DNA of 64,000 bases from Ktedonosporobacter rubrisoli (GCF_004208415.1 NZ_CP035758.1:2356001-2420000), one strand, 5' to 3'; shown: positions 8,751 through 18,129, numbered from the stretch's first letter. Notes: generated by a model from the sequence alone, not told the origin. Program-made: numbers and translations.

Positions 8751-9632
8751 CTATTCTATACATTCTGTTCTTTGTTGGCAGTTCTCGGCTGTGGGACGAT
8801 AGCCGTCGAGCAAGCTCTGGAGTTTGCTGGGTGTTTGCTCTTGTTCCAGGGGAACGTAGACAGCCATGGTCTGGTTGGGGGCATCAAATACATGGAAGCT
8901 GAGATGCACAAAAAGCATCGATCCCGCTTGTGGATGTACGAGGTGGACAGTGTGATTTTTATGGGCGAAAACATCATGCTCCTGCCACCACTCATGGAAA
9001 AAAGGGCTCAAGCCCCTGAGCTCTTCGACGAAGTGAGTGAGCCAGGGGTCTTCGGCAAACTTGCCGCAATTTCCACGAAACCAGGCAAGATGGCTTCTTG
9101 CATATTCTTCCCAGTTGCTAAACATATTGCTATACTGTGGGTCGGCGAAGAGACGCCATAATTCATTGCGCTCCTTCCCGCGCAAAAGCTGGAATGGTCC
9201 AAAGAGGGCGTCTGCTGATGCGTTCCAGGCGATGACATCCCAGCGTAAGTTAACGATATAGGCCGCAGTCAAGCCTTGTTGGTCCAGAAAATATTGTAAG
9301 TCAGCAGTGATAGTCTCCTGCTCTTTGGCTTCTTTGAGCGGCAGTTGTTGATGGGCTAAAACAAAGATATAGTCTCGCTCCTGGGCGCTGAGGCGCAGCA
9401 CGCGAGCCAGGCTATCTAATGTCTGAGAAGAGACACTAATTTCTCTTCCCTGTTCCAGGTTGGTATACCAGGCAACGCCGATACCGGCGAGTTGTGCCAC
9501 TTCTTCACGGCGCAGGCCTGGCGTATGTCGGCGCGTCCCACGAGGTAGCCCTACGTCCTCAGGCGCTAGACGAGAGCGTTTGATGCGCAGGAAATCGGCT
9601 AGCTCGCGATGGCGTTGTTTGTTGTGTCCCAT
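8751..9632 (-). CDS. XRE-family regulator with MmyB-like ligand-binding domain
   Basis: 293 residues. An N-terminal helix-turn-helix (about 8-85) with the RRHTPGLRREEVAQLAGIG and WYTNLEQGR motifs typical of the MmyB subgroup is followed by a PAS-like ligand-binding domain (about 105-275) with WDVIAWNASADALFG and HPQAGSML-type patterns. Such proteins are ligand-responsive one-component regulators in high-GC actinobacteria and Chloroflexota. The gene is divergent from an MFS transporter gene at 9955, its likely target. RBS AGGA lies 7 nt before the ATG. Confidence 0.9.
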   Translation of the reverse strand: MGHNKQRHRELADFLRIKRSRLAPEDVGLPRGTRRHTPGLRREEVAQLAGIGVAWYTNLEQGREISVSSQTLDSLARVLRLSAQERDYIFVLAHQQLPLKEAKEQETITADLQYFLDQQGLTAAYIVNLRWDVIAWNASADALFGPFQLLRGKERNELWRLFADPQYSNMFSNWEEYARSHLAWFRGNCGKFAEDPWLTHFVEELRGLSPFFHEWWQEHDVFAHKNHTVHLVHPQAGSMLFVHLSFHVFDAPNQTMAVYVPLEQEQTPSKLQSLLDGYRPTAENCQQRTECIE

Positions 9633-9805
9633 ACTGTTATTCCTGATACAAATAATCCTACGATAAACTGACTTCTGGCATCCAGAGGTTCCCCATTATA
9701 CACTCTTTACAGGGTTGGCCTCAATCAGTTGAAACCCGAACTTGCGCGCTCACATTCTGGCCTGCGTAGCCCTGGAGAACTGCGTTGCCAAACTATCAGC
9801 TGAGC

Positions 9806-9855
9806 GAACAACAAATTTTTTTTGTTCTATTCAAATATTAGCATACGCTAATATC
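9806..9855. promoter_or_regulatory. Palindromes between the XRE regulator and MFS gene
   Basis: Two inverted repeats lie in the 320-bp divergent region: GAACAA/TTGTTC (9806-9811 and 9822-9827) around an A/T run, and the perfect ATATTAGC/GCTAATAT (9835-9842, 9847-9854) with a 4-bp spacer. Both are candidate operators for the adjacent regulator. Confidence 0.5.
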
Positions 9856-9954
9856 TTAGTAAAAGAGTAGGAAATAGATACAGATTGCTTATGCTGATCT
9901 ATGGCCTGGTGAGCTCATGGGCTCACGTAGATAGAAAAGGAAATAATTGCATCC

Positions 9955-11112
9955 ATGAAACGTTTATGGTGGGCGCTTTTGACCTTCACGCTGGGAACGA
10001 ATCTTTCCTCACCGCTCTACCCTCTCTACCAGACAAAGTTTCATATGAGCGCTGCTGATATCTCGTTGCTTTACCTGGTCTATGCGCTGTTTCTGGTGCC
10101 GTCATTACTCTTGCTTGGCCCATTGGCAGACCGTCTGGGACGCAAAGCGCTTATAATCCCCTCCATCTTACTTATGGTGGTGGCTACCGGGTTTTTTGCC
10201 TTTGCTACTCAGCCCTGGCAACTCTTTGTTGGTCGTGGCTTCCAAGGGCTGGCTATAGGCGGATTTCTGGGCTCCTGTACAGCTCTTATGCTTGAGCAGA
10301 CTGACCCCAAAAATTACCGTTTCGCCGTCGTACTTGCGAGCTTTACAACGATGGTGGGCATGGGTCTGGGTCCTGGATTGGCTGGAGTACTGATTCAGTA
10401 TGTGCCGTTGAATCCCTTTCAGTTCCCGTTCCTCCTCCATATCCTGCTTCTCTTGCTGGACCTGATCGCAGTGCTGAGCGTCAAAGAAACCTTCCAGGCA
10501 AGCTTGCAGCAGCGTTTTCAGATTGCCCTTGGCGTGCCGCAGCAAGTACGGCGTCCCTTCTGGAGCCTGATAGCGCCGACAAGCTTTTTTATGTATGCCT
10601 TTAGCGGGACTGCCTTTGCCCTCATTCCCACTTTTGTGGTCTCTATTCTCAATATCCATAATCTGGCCATGAGCGGCGTGTTGCTCTTTCTGCTCATGCT
10701 TATTGGCGGGATTGCGCAACTCCTGGTAGCAAGGGTTGATCTGTTCGTTATCAATAACTGGGGCGTCATCTTGACTGTGATTGGTGCCTTTGTGCTGGTA
10801 AGTGCGGCCCCTACGCACTCGCCGCTAGTTTTGTTCCTGGGCATGATGATAGAGGGATGTGGAAGCGGTTTTTTATATAAAGGAAGCTTCGGTCTGGCCG
10901 GTCAGATCAGCACACATAAGCAGCGCTCCCAGATCGTTTCAAGCTACTATGTGGCTGGCTATAGCGGTCTGATAATAACCGTGCTTTTAGTCGGCAGGCT
11001 TACATCTGCCATTGGTTTGACGTATGCCTTTCTCTGTTTGGCCATAGCCCTTACCCTGTTAGGCTGTGTGATCCTTTTTGCAGCGAGGCAGATCAAGGCC
11101 ACTATCTCATAG
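9955..11112 (+). CDS. MFS transporter, 12-helix drug/metabolite exporter type
   Basis: 385 residues, about 12 hydrophobic segments. The cytoplasmic loop 2-3 signature of the major facilitator superfamily is present as GPLADRLGRKALI (about 63-75), and the helix 5 region carries GMGLGPGLAGVL, similar to motif C of antiporters, which favours drug efflux. The substrate is unknown. It is transcribed away from the XRE gene, so expression is probably set by that regulator. The ATG at 9955 follows AAAGGAAATAATTGCATCC. Confidence 0.88.
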   Translation: MKRLWWALLTFTLGTNLSSPLYPLYQTKFHMSAADISLLYLVYALFLVPSLLLLGPLADRLGRKALIIPSILLMVVATGFFAFATQPWQLFVGRGFQGLAIGGFLGSCTALMLEQTDPKNYRFAVVLASFTTMVGMGLGPGLAGVLIQYVPLNPFQFPFLLHILLLLLDLIAVLSVKETFQASLQQRFQIALGVPQQVRRPFWSLIAPTSFFMYAFSGTAFALIPTFVVSILNIHNLAMSGVLLFLLMLIGGIAQLLVARVDLFVINNWGVILTVIGAFVLVSAAPTHSPLVLFLGMMIEGCGSGFLYKGSFGLAGQISTHKQRSQIVSSYYVAGYSGLIITVLLVGRLTSAIGLTYAFLCLAIALTLLGCVILFAARQIKATIS

Positions 11113-11150
11113 CTGCCAGGTGCAGATTTTTCTGGTCAATGCCCTCGACA

Positions 11151-11282
11151 AATTTTGCTAGTTGAGCTCACGAAATATTCGAGCAGAAATATTGCTTAAC
11201 CAATGCGCAAACGAGATTGTATTGGCAGGCTAATTTTGCCAGAAAAAGCCAAATTAGCAGTAAATGGCAGAAATTTTGCTGG
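11151..11282 (+). repeat. Three copies of AATTTTGCYRG upstream of a membrane protein gene
   Basis: AATTTTGCTAG at 11151-11161, AATTTTGCCAG at 11232-11242 and AATTTTGCTGG at 11272-11282. The last two are also preceded by GGCAG, and the pair GCTAATTT/AAATTAGC (about 11230-11258) can form a hairpin. They occupy the 320 bp between the MFS gene and the gene at 11437. Confidence 0.5.
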
Positions 11283-11436
11283 TAATGGCAGCCCAAATCC
11301 TTTTATGTTGGGAGCAGTAAGAGCGAGAGCTAAGCCGGCCTCCTGAGTATGAGTCGAAACAAAGGAGGCTAGCGAGGCAGATTGCTCATTTGGGAATAGT
11401 ATTCGAGCGGAAAATTAGAAAGCGAGTCTCTCAACA

Positions 11437-11859
11437 ATGGCAACACAAACATCTGGCTATGGAAATAACCTGTCTTCGCCTCAGTTACGACGTATCTTGC
11501 TGCTGGACTGCCTGACTTCTCTGCTGGGAGCCCTGGGCTTTCTGGCCGTAGCAGCCAGTCCACTGGCCCAACTCATGGGCTTCAATGAGCGTGCATTACC
11601 TCTGATTATTGGTATCGCCCTGCTGGCCTACATGGTCTGGCTCTTCTCTTTAACGCGCAAGCCTGCCATCTGGCCTGGAGAAGTTATGGCGGTTATGGTG
11701 ATCAACGATTGCTGGGTGCTGGCCTGGCTGGTTGTGCTCATTGCTAACTGGCTCTCGCTCACTGTATGGGGTGAGCTCTTTGTGGGCTTGACTGTAGTTG
11801 TGGTAGCGCTTTTCTCAACCGTAGAGTTTTTATATCTACGTAAGGGGCGGAGAAATTAG
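11437..11859 (+). CDS. Small four-helix membrane protein of unknown function
   Basis: 140 residues with four predicted membrane spans (about 20-45, 52-70, 82-105, 110-132) and a basic C-terminus RKGRRN. I do not recognise a named family or any catalytic motif. It is preceded by the repeat cluster at 11151-11282 and followed by a hairpin shared with the convergent gene. Gene-like length, hydrophobicity pattern and a clean frame support it as real; the RBS is weak. Confidence 0.65.
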   Translation: MATQTSGYGNNLSSPQLRRILLLDCLTSLLGALGFLAVAASPLAQLMGFNERALPLIIGIALLAYMVWLFSLTRKPAIWPGEVMAVMVINDCWVLAWLVVLIANWLSLTVWGELFVGLTVVVVALFSTVEFLYLRKGRRN

Positions 11860-11912
11860 GGCCGTGAGCCATAGCTTTGAAAATCAAGAGAAGGCTACCT
11901 GAAAAAAGAGGG

Positions 11913-11947
11913 CACCAGAGGAGATCAGCGTGAAAATCTCCTCTGTG
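11913..11947. terminator. Convergent hairpin terminator
   Basis: AGAGGAGAT (about 11917-11925) pairs with ATCTCCTCT (about 11936-11944) around a loop of about 10 nt, with partial pairing outside. It lies between the rightward gene ending at 11859 and the leftward gene ending at 12016 and could serve both. Confidence 0.55.
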
Positions 11948-12015
11948 GCCTGTTGGGCGCACGTTGTAGCATGTGCTTGTAATCGTAATGACAGTTTGCT
12001 CTTCCTCTGTTTTCG

Positions 12016-14631
12016 TCAGGAAGGGACGGGCAAGCTAGCCTTGACCTCCTGCAGCACTTCTACCGTTCCTTGTTCGCCATTTACCCTAAGTTGATCGCCG
12101 GTGTGCAGGCGCATAGTAGCACTGCCGCAGCCAACTACTGCCGGTATGCCGAGCTCGCGCGCAACAATTGCCGCGTGTGAAAGTGGGGCGCCAATATCGG
12201 TGACAATCGCGGCAGCGCGCGGGAATAAGGGAGTCCAACCGACGTTGGTAATTGTCGTCACAAGAATCTCGCCGGCCTGTAGCTGGTCTCCTTCCTCGAC
12301 TTTGCGGATTATGCGAGCTCGTCCTTCGACAATGCCAGCCGCGCCCGCGAAGCCGCTGATCATCGTCTCCCTGCCAGGCGCGGGCGTATGGTGCGCATCA
12401 AAGATGTCGCTACGTCGCTGGGGATCGGCGGCCCATTGGAAGGGATCAAATTGCCCGCGAATCAAGACTGGATAAGTGGGCAGCTGGCTATAGCGCTCGT
12501 AAGTTGCGCGGCGTGCGGGAATCGTGGAAAGGGAGGTGGTATCGTCCTGCAGGAGCTCAAGAATCTCCTGGATGGAGAGAAAGAAGAGGCTATTACCCTG
12601 CCTTGTAAGCAAAGCTGCTCGCTGCACAAATGTGCGCAGGACCCAGAAAACCCTGATTACTTCAGAGCGTGCGGCTTCGCGGTCGTGCAGAGCCTTGGTG
12701 GCTTTCTCAATCTGGCGGCGCATTGTATGAACCTTACCCGGGTGGCGCTCTGCAAAACGCTGCCAGGCGGCGGCTCTGGCCTCTTGTTGCCGGGCGAGTA
12801 GCGTCGTGATGTCGGTCTTTGCCTCGCGCAGGCCGGCGAGTTGCTGATCGATCCACTGCGGGTCCTCTCCCGGGCGCGGATACATGACCTCGAACTCGTG
12901 TGGGCTGCGATGTCCATACTGACGGGCAAATGTGCTTCTATCGATTTCGCCGCGAGCTAGCTGCGTGAGGCCTAAGAGCAGCCCGAGGCTTGCTAACTGA
13001 CCACTGGCATTGCCTGAACTTGATAACAGCACATTAGCCTCGCTCTCGCCGAGCAGCTTGCTTAGCTTGTGCCGGACCCAGACAAGCGCGCCGCCATCCT
13101 GGCGCGCACTGGCTTGCAGCATCCGGCCGCTTTCATGGAAATGCGGCTCTAGCTCCATATGCCATAGTTTGAGCAGGTCGGCTGCACTTGTTGTAGCCTG
13201 GATCTTGTCGCGCAAGGCCTCGCAGCGCTGTGGGGCGGTGGCAAGAAAAGCCGGCAATTTCTTCAGATCGGCGCGCACGCTCCGCTTGAGGCGAATCACT
13301 TCTGGTAGCATTGCAGCCATCATGCGCCAGCGTGAGATTGGGACCAAAGGGATCTCCATCTGTGCAGGAACCCTCCCAAAAACTGCATCCGCCGCCGCTA
13401 AGCGCTGGCGATTCATGCCGAACGCGGCCCCAATAGTTGCCGTCAGGCTCAAATTCATGTAAGGTCGGCCGCCAATATTGCCCACCGGCCGAAAGGGCCG
13501 TAGCTCTTTGAGCTCTAAGGAAGACATCGCATCTGCCATGAATATGCGCATGAGTGACCAGGTGCAGGGCGTCATTACATCTGGCACGGCCTCGCCGAGG
13601 TTTCCATTTGTCCACAAATAATCGCCGCTCAGGCTGTCATTCCATTCCTCGCCAACCGCCGGCTTCTTGCGCAGTGTAGTAATCGGGCGAGCCTGGACAA
13701 TAAAAAAGCTGTCTTTTGCCAGGGCCCATTCGATATCCATTGGCTGGTTGTAGAGCGCCTCGATCTGCTTACCAAGCTGCACCAACTTAGTAACCTGGGC
13801 CGCTTGCAGGACGGCCTGGCTGCGTTTTTCTTCAGGGATAACTTTCTCTCGCGTGCCAGAAGTCGTACTGACGGTCATTACCTTCTTCTCGCTGATCTGC
13901 TGTTCGATGATGGCTTCGCTGGTCTTGTCAATCACAATGGTATCAGGCGTGACTTGCCCACTCACAATAGCCTCTCCCAATCCCCAGCTTGCGTTAATCA
14001 TGATTTGCTCGCGTGCGGCCGTTAAGGGATTGGCGGTGAAGAGGATACCCGCAGCATCTGCGCTAACCAATTCCTGCACCACGACGGCCAGACGTATGGT
14101 ATCTTGCGCTATGCCCTGCCGTAAGCGATAAGCAAGCGCGCGAGCTGTCCAGAGCGAGGCCCAGCAGCGTTTGACGGCTTTCAAGAGCATGACCTCTCCA
14201 TGGATATTGAGATACGTCTCCTGCTGACCGGCAAAAGACATTTCTGGGAGATCTTCAGCGGTGGCCGAGGAGCGCACGGCTAGCGCGCTATCGCCGTGGC
14301 CAAGCTGCGCATAGGCCTGACAGATTGCCTCGGCAATTGCGCCGGGCATCATATTCTGCATAAAAAGCTGCTCTATCTGGCTCGCAGCCTTTTCGAGGGT
14401 ATCGGGCCTGTCAACCTGGGCGGCAGTGGCAGCTTCCAGAATGGCCTCCTCAAGCCTGTTCTCGCTTACAAAGCGCTGGTAGGCTTGCGTAGTAATGTGA
14501 AAGCCGGGAGGTACAGGCAGACCAGCCGCGCTGAGCCGCGCTAATGATGCTCCTTTTCCCCCTACTTGTTCCAGTGTGGCCGTGGTGTCATCTAGCGCCA
14601 GAATGAGTGGGCTATCCTGTTCATTGCTCAT
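12016..14631 (-). CDS. Rifampicin phosphotransferase-like PEP-utilising protein
   Basis: 871 residues. It has an N-terminal ATP-grasp domain of the PEP synthase/PPDK type (GGKGASLARL near 23-32; SSATAEDLPEMSFAGQQETY-type motif near 120-140). A middle region follows that lacks the TIM barrel of PEP synthase and contains TNGNLGEAVPDVMTPCTW. The phosphohistidine swivel domain is at the very C-terminus (APLSHAAIVARELGIP, His819). This order (ATP domain, substrate domain, His domain last, about 870 residues) is that of rifamycin phosphotransferases, which move the beta-phosphate of ATP to the antibiotic. PEP synthase has the His domain in the centre. Role in resistance is inferred. The gene is monocistronic and its leader contains a 20-bp inverted repeat. 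Confidence 0.8.
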   Translation of the reverse strand: MSNEQDSPLILALDDTTATLEQVGGKGASLARLSAAGLPVPPGFHITTQAYQRFVSENRLEEAILEAATAAQVDRPDTLEKAASQIEQLFMQNMMPGAIAEAICQAYAQLGHGDSALAVRSSATAEDLPEMSFAGQQETYLNIHGEVMLLKAVKRCWASLWTARALAYRLRQGIAQDTIRLAVVVQELVSADAAGILFTANPLTAAREQIMINASWGLGEAIVSGQVTPDTIVIDKTSEAIIEQQISEKKVMTVSTTSGTREKVIPEEKRSQAVLQAAQVTKLVQLGKQIEALYNQPMDIEWALAKDSFFIVQARPITTLRKKPAVGEEWNDSLSGDYLWTNGNLGEAVPDVMTPCTWSLMRIFMADAMSSLELKELRPFRPVGNIGGRPYMNLSLTATIGAAFGMNRQRLAAADAVFGRVPAQMEIPLVPISRWRMMAAMLPEVIRLKRSVRADLKKLPAFLATAPQRCEALRDKIQATTSAADLLKLWHMELEPHFHESGRMLQASARQDGGALVWVRHKLSKLLGESEANVLLSSSGNASGQLASLGLLLGLTQLARGEIDRSTFARQYGHRSPHEFEVMYPRPGEDPQWIDQQLAGLREAKTDITTLLARQQEARAAAWQRFAERHPGKVHTMRRQIEKATKALHDREAARSEVIRVFWVLRTFVQRAALLTRQGNSLFFLSIQEILELLQDDTTSLSTIPARRATYERYSQLPTYPVLIRGQFDPFQWAADPQRRSDIFDAHHTPAPGRETMISGFAGAAGIVEGRARIIRKVEEGDQLQAGEILVTTITNVGWTPLFPRAAAIVTDIGAPLSHAAIVARELGIPAVVGCGSATMRLHTGDQLRVNGEQGTVEVLQEVKASLPVPS

Positions 14632-14668
14632 GACAAATTTCTTCTTTCCCTCGCAGGACTGGTTAAGA

Positions 14669-14719
14669 GTCGCAAGTAGAGCGGCCCTGTCCGCTTTTCC
14701 AGGCTGCTCTACTTGCGAC
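14669..14719 (-). promoter_or_regulatory. Long inverted repeat in the leader of the Rph-like gene
   Basis: GTCGCAAGTAGAGCGGCCCTG pairs with CAGGCTGCTCTACTTGCGAC around a 10-nt loop: about 19-20 bp with one mismatch and one bulge, ending about 38 nt before the start codon. It could be an operator or an RNA hairpin controlling translation. It does not match the short rifamycin-associated element I know from actinomycetes. Confidence 0.65.
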
Positions 14720-14842
14720 AGATTGCTATCTTAACAATAAAATGACCATTTGTGGTTATCTGGTCATGTATTTATGTTCAAAAATGTACAGCAGAGAGGG
14801 CCAAAAGTCAAGGGATGTGCCCTTCCTCAAATCTCATATCTG

Positions 14843-16777
14843 CTATAGTTGGCGAATATGCACAGTTGTGTCGGCGGAGCAAGAGGCGATATATTTGCCA
14901 CCTGGTGATAGGGCTACCATATTTACCCTGTCGCTATGGTCTTTATATGTAGCGATGATCCTGGCGTTAAGCGCATTCCAGACCTGAACTGTTGTGTCAT
15001 AAGAGCCGGAGATGATCCGCTGCCCGGCGGGGAGCCAGGCGATAGAAGATACTACATCTGTATGCCCAGTATAGAGAACTGAACGGCTGCCATTGCTGGC
15101 ATTCCAGACCTGGACCGTCTTGTCATACGAGGCAGAGGCAACGGATTTACCATCGGGGGACCAGACTACTGCTGTAAGTACATCTCTATGGCCTTCGTAT
15201 ATATAGCCAGCGCTATCGTTGCTACTATTCCAGATCTGGACAGTCTTATCATCGGAGCCAGAGGCTAGCAGTCTGCTGTCAGGGGACCAGCTTACTGTAT
15301 TTACACCGGCCTTATGCCCCCTATAGGTAAAGGTTCGGCTTCCATGTAAGGCGTCCCAGATCTGGACCGTGTTATCGTCAGATGCTGAGGCAAGGTGTGC
15401 GTTATCCATGGACCAGGCGACAGCATTCACGATGCCACTATGGCCTCGATACGTATAGAGCGGGTTGCCATTGAGGGCATCCCAGACCTGTACGGTATGA
15501 TCGGCCGAGCCGGAGGCGATGTGCCGGCCGTCAGGAGACCAGGCGATTGCATTCACTGGACCACTGTGTCCCCTATACGTGAACGCCGGGCTGCCATCAT
15601 GAGCATTCCAGACCTGTACGGTATGGTCGGCCGAGCCGGAGGCGATCTGTTGTCCATTGGGAGACCAGGCGATTGCGAGTACCGCAACATTTTCCTTTTT
15701 TGTATAGAAAAACGAGGAGGGCTGGGGCGCAGGATGTTGAGGGCGCGTAAACCATATAATCCCTGCTCCAGTCATTCCGGCAGCCGCTAAACCAGCTGCA
15801 CCGATCAACACCCTACGCCGCTTGATGCCTCTCTTATCTGAGCCTTGAATGGGCGAGGGCTTTATGGATGCTTGCTTGTTGGTTGAGTTATCTATATCCT
15901 CTGGGGCGCGAGAAGCTATCTGTCGAGCCTGTGACTCTTTTTGCGTACTAAACTCGCTGCTTTGTTCCTCTTGAGAAGCCAGTTCCAGGGCCTGCGCAAA
16001 GGCGAGCACTGAACTGAAGCGCTCCTCCGGATTTTTGGTAAGCGCTGTAAAAATGACCCGTTCGACAGCTTCGGGCAGCGTTGGTACCTGCTCAAGCAGC
16101 GAAGGCGGAGGCGTAAGCGAGTGCTTAATAGCAACCTCAGTGAACGAACCTTGAAAGGGCCGTGTGCCGCTAAGCCATTCGTAGGCCACCACGCCAAGTG
16201 AGTACTGATCACTGGCAGGGCGCAGGTGGGCATTAATCTGCTCGGGGGCCATGTAGCTGATAGTTCCAGCCATGTCTCTGGTGCTCTGATAGTGCGAGCT
16301 CTGAGCGATTAGGGCGATACCGAAATCGCTGAGCAATAACTCTTTGTTGGCCCCAATGAGCATATTTTCCGGCTTGATATCACGGTGGACCAGCTTGCGT
16401 TCATGAGCAAATTGCAGTGCGCTAGCCGCTTGCTTTATATATTCGATCACGGTGGGCAACGGCAGTCGCGTCCCTTTGGGATGGCGCGTGCGCAAAGAGC
16501 CGCCCGGGGCATAGGCCATAACCAGAAAAGGAGTTTGATCATCGATACCGAAGTCCAGGACGCGAACAATATTGGGATGAACGAGAGCCGCCAGCGTGCG
16601 TGCTTCCTGGAGGAACAGGTCGAAATCGCTCTGACTAATATGTGTATGGAGCAGCTTGATGGCAGCCTGCGTCCCTAAATAGCTATGCGCACCAAGATAG
16701 ACTTCTGCAAAGCCGCCCTCGCCTAACAGGCGTAAGAGACGATAATTGCCAACCTGCTGCCCTGCTCGATCTGTCAT
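14843..16777 (-). CDS. Membrane Ser/Thr protein kinase with a WD40 propeller
   Basis: 644 residues. The Hanks-type kinase domain (about 11-270) has all key motifs: glycine loop GEGGFAEVY, lysine in AAIKLL, catalytic HRDIKPEN, DFG and APE (as YMAPEQ). A Ser/Gln-rich linker is followed by one membrane span (about 325-347, after KRRR), then seven WD40 repeats of about 42 residues (365-644), each with a GH...W-D pattern; seven repeats are enough for a closed propeller outside the membrane. The kinase would signal in the cytoplasm in response to something bound by the propeller (inference). This architecture is abundant in Ktedonobacteria-like genomes. No downstream partner gene is adjacent. Confidence 0.93.
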   Translation of the reverse strand: MTDRAGQQVGNYRLLRLLGEGGFAEVYLGAHSYLGTQAAIKLLHTHISQSDFDLFLQEARTLAALVHPNIVRVLDFGIDDQTPFLVMAYAPGGSLRTRHPKGTRLPLPTVIEYIKQAASALQFAHERKLVHRDIKPENMLIGANKELLLSDFGIALIAQSSHYQSTRDMAGTISYMAPEQINAHLRPASDQYSLGVVAYEWLSGTRPFQGSFTEVAIKHSLTPPPSLLEQVPTLPEAVERVIFTALTKNPEERFSSVLAFAQALELASQEEQSSEFSTQKESQARQIASRAPEDIDNSTNKQASIKPSPIQGSDKRGIKRRRVLIGAAGLAAAGMTGAGIIWFTRPQHPAPQPSSFFYTKKENVAVLAIAWSPNGQQIASGSADHTVQVWNAHDGSPAFTYRGHSGPVNAIAWSPDGRHIASGSADHTVQVWDALNGNPLYTYRGHSGIVNAVAWSMDNAHLASASDDNTVQIWDALHGSRTFTYRGHKAGVNTVSWSPDSRLLASGSDDKTVQIWNSSNDSAGYIYEGHRDVLTAVVWSPDGKSVASASYDKTVQVWNASNGSRSVLYTGHTDVVSSIAWLPAGQRIISGSYDTTVQVWNALNARIIATYKDHSDRVNMVALSPGGKYIASCSADTTVHIRQL

Positions 16778-17074
16778 CTTGGAGCTCCTTAGTACAAGAG
16801 ATGTGTTGATTAGGAAAAGAGGTATGGATAATATCGGGAGTAATATAACATAAACTTCTCTGTTCTACCAATACGGCACAGAAGTTCCTTCCCTCCATGT
16901 GGTGCAACTTGATAAGCGGGACGCGCGTGAAACAAGTAGAAGGGGAATGCTCTTCTTTGGCTTAATGTCATTCTGATTTTCGTCTTGTATTGCTCCTGCC
17001 AAGTTTAGCCTGAGGCTGCTGGCCAAGGCTATTCATGGGTGCATATCCTTAGCAGACAGAAAGGAATAATTGAG
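16778..17074. other. Divergent promoter region, kinase / hydrolase
   Basis: 297 bp between the kinase and dehalogenase-like genes. Apart from the ribosome site AAAGGA at 17060-17065 for the downstream gene I see no clear operator or RNA structure. Confidence 0.4.
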
Positions 17075-17962
17075 ATGTTTGAGGGTTTCCAACTTTCCAG
17101 GCTTGAGACGCGTGAAGCAGTAATCAGGGTTCGGCATGGTGGACATGGGCCTGGCCTCTTGCTACTGCATGGACATCCTCAGACTCATGTGATGTGGCAT
17201 AAAATCGCTCCTCGCCTTGCGCAGCACTTTACCGTCGTTGCTGCTGATTTGCGAGGATATGGGGAGAGCAGCAAGCCAGCGACGACACCTGATCATGAGC
17301 CCTATTCAAAACGTGCGATGGCGCGCGATCAAGTCGAAGTTATGCAGCAGCTAGGATTTGAGCGGTTCTGTGTCGTTGGTCACGATCGAGGCGGCTATTG
17401 CGCTTATCGCATGGCCCTGGATTATCCCGAACGGGTCTTGAAGCTTGCAGTATTTGATAATATTCCTATAGGCGAGGCCTTCCGGCGTACGACAAGGGAA
17501 TTTGCCCTGGGATGGTGGCACTGGTTCTTCTTTGCCCAACCCGATCTACCTGAGCGCTTGATTGGAGAAAATCCTGACAATTACTATCGCTGGGGAGAGC
17601 GTATGCGTGACAAGCTGCCTGCCTACTTTGCGCCCGAAGCTGTGGCAGATTACCATCGTTGTGTGTACAATTCTGAAACGATTCGTGCTATGATCGAAGA
17701 GTATCGAGCGGGAGCAACCTATGATTTTGCCCTGGATGAAGCTGAGCGAGGCAAGAAACAAATCACTTGTCCTATGCTGGTGCTCACCTGCCTGAAAGAC
17801 GATCTCAAAGACTATTTTGATATTGAGGGCATCTGGCGAGAATGGGCCACAGATGTGCGCTTCCGAGAGCTCGACGCGGGCCATTACGCGCCCGAGGAGG
17901 TGCCAGACGAGACCTATCGTGAATTATCCACCTTCTTGCTGGCCCGAGAAAATCGGGAGTAA
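17075..17962 (+). CDS. Alpha/beta hydrolase of the fluoroacetate dehalogenase / epoxide hydrolase group
   Basis: 295 residues. The oxyanion motif HGHPQT (about 31-36), ADLRGYGESSKP, nucleophile elbow VGHDRGGY, acid in AVFDNIP and catalytic His in DAGHYAPEE fit a complete Asp-His-Asp triad. The His-Trp pair in GWWHWFF and the Tyr in CVYNSETI correspond to halide-binding residues of fluoroacetate dehalogenases. The nucleophile Asp is followed by Arg, but the second carboxylate-binding Arg, usual four residues after the Asp, is Tyr here. The substrate may therefore differ, for example another haloacid or an epoxide (inference). An in-frame ATG exists at 17039; 17075 is preferred because AAAGGA lies about 9 nt before it. 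Confidence 0.88.
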   Translation: MFEGFQLSRLETREAVIRVRHGGHGPGLLLLHGHPQTHVMWHKIAPRLAQHFTVVAADLRGYGESSKPATTPDHEPYSKRAMARDQVEVMQQLGFERFCVVGHDRGGYCAYRMALDYPERVLKLAVFDNIPIGEAFRRTTREFALGWWHWFFFAQPDLPERLIGENPDNYYRWGERMRDKLPAYFAPEAVADYHRCVYNSETIRAMIEEYRAGATYDFALDEAERGKKQITCPMLVLTCLKDDLKDYFDIEGIWREWATDVRFRELDAGHYAPEEVPDETYRELSTFLLARENRE

Positions 17963-18129
17963 CTGTTTCTCCTCTTTAGCAAGGCATTTTTCAGGGCCAC
18001 AGCACAAGTCGCGCATCCTTAAGCGAAATGATGAAGCCTTGCCGATAAAGGCTGCATATGAGCGAGCATTTCTTGCTAAGTTTGCGCTGTGCGGCAAGGC
18101 CGGCCAGGACCGCTAACAGATTTGAGAAC

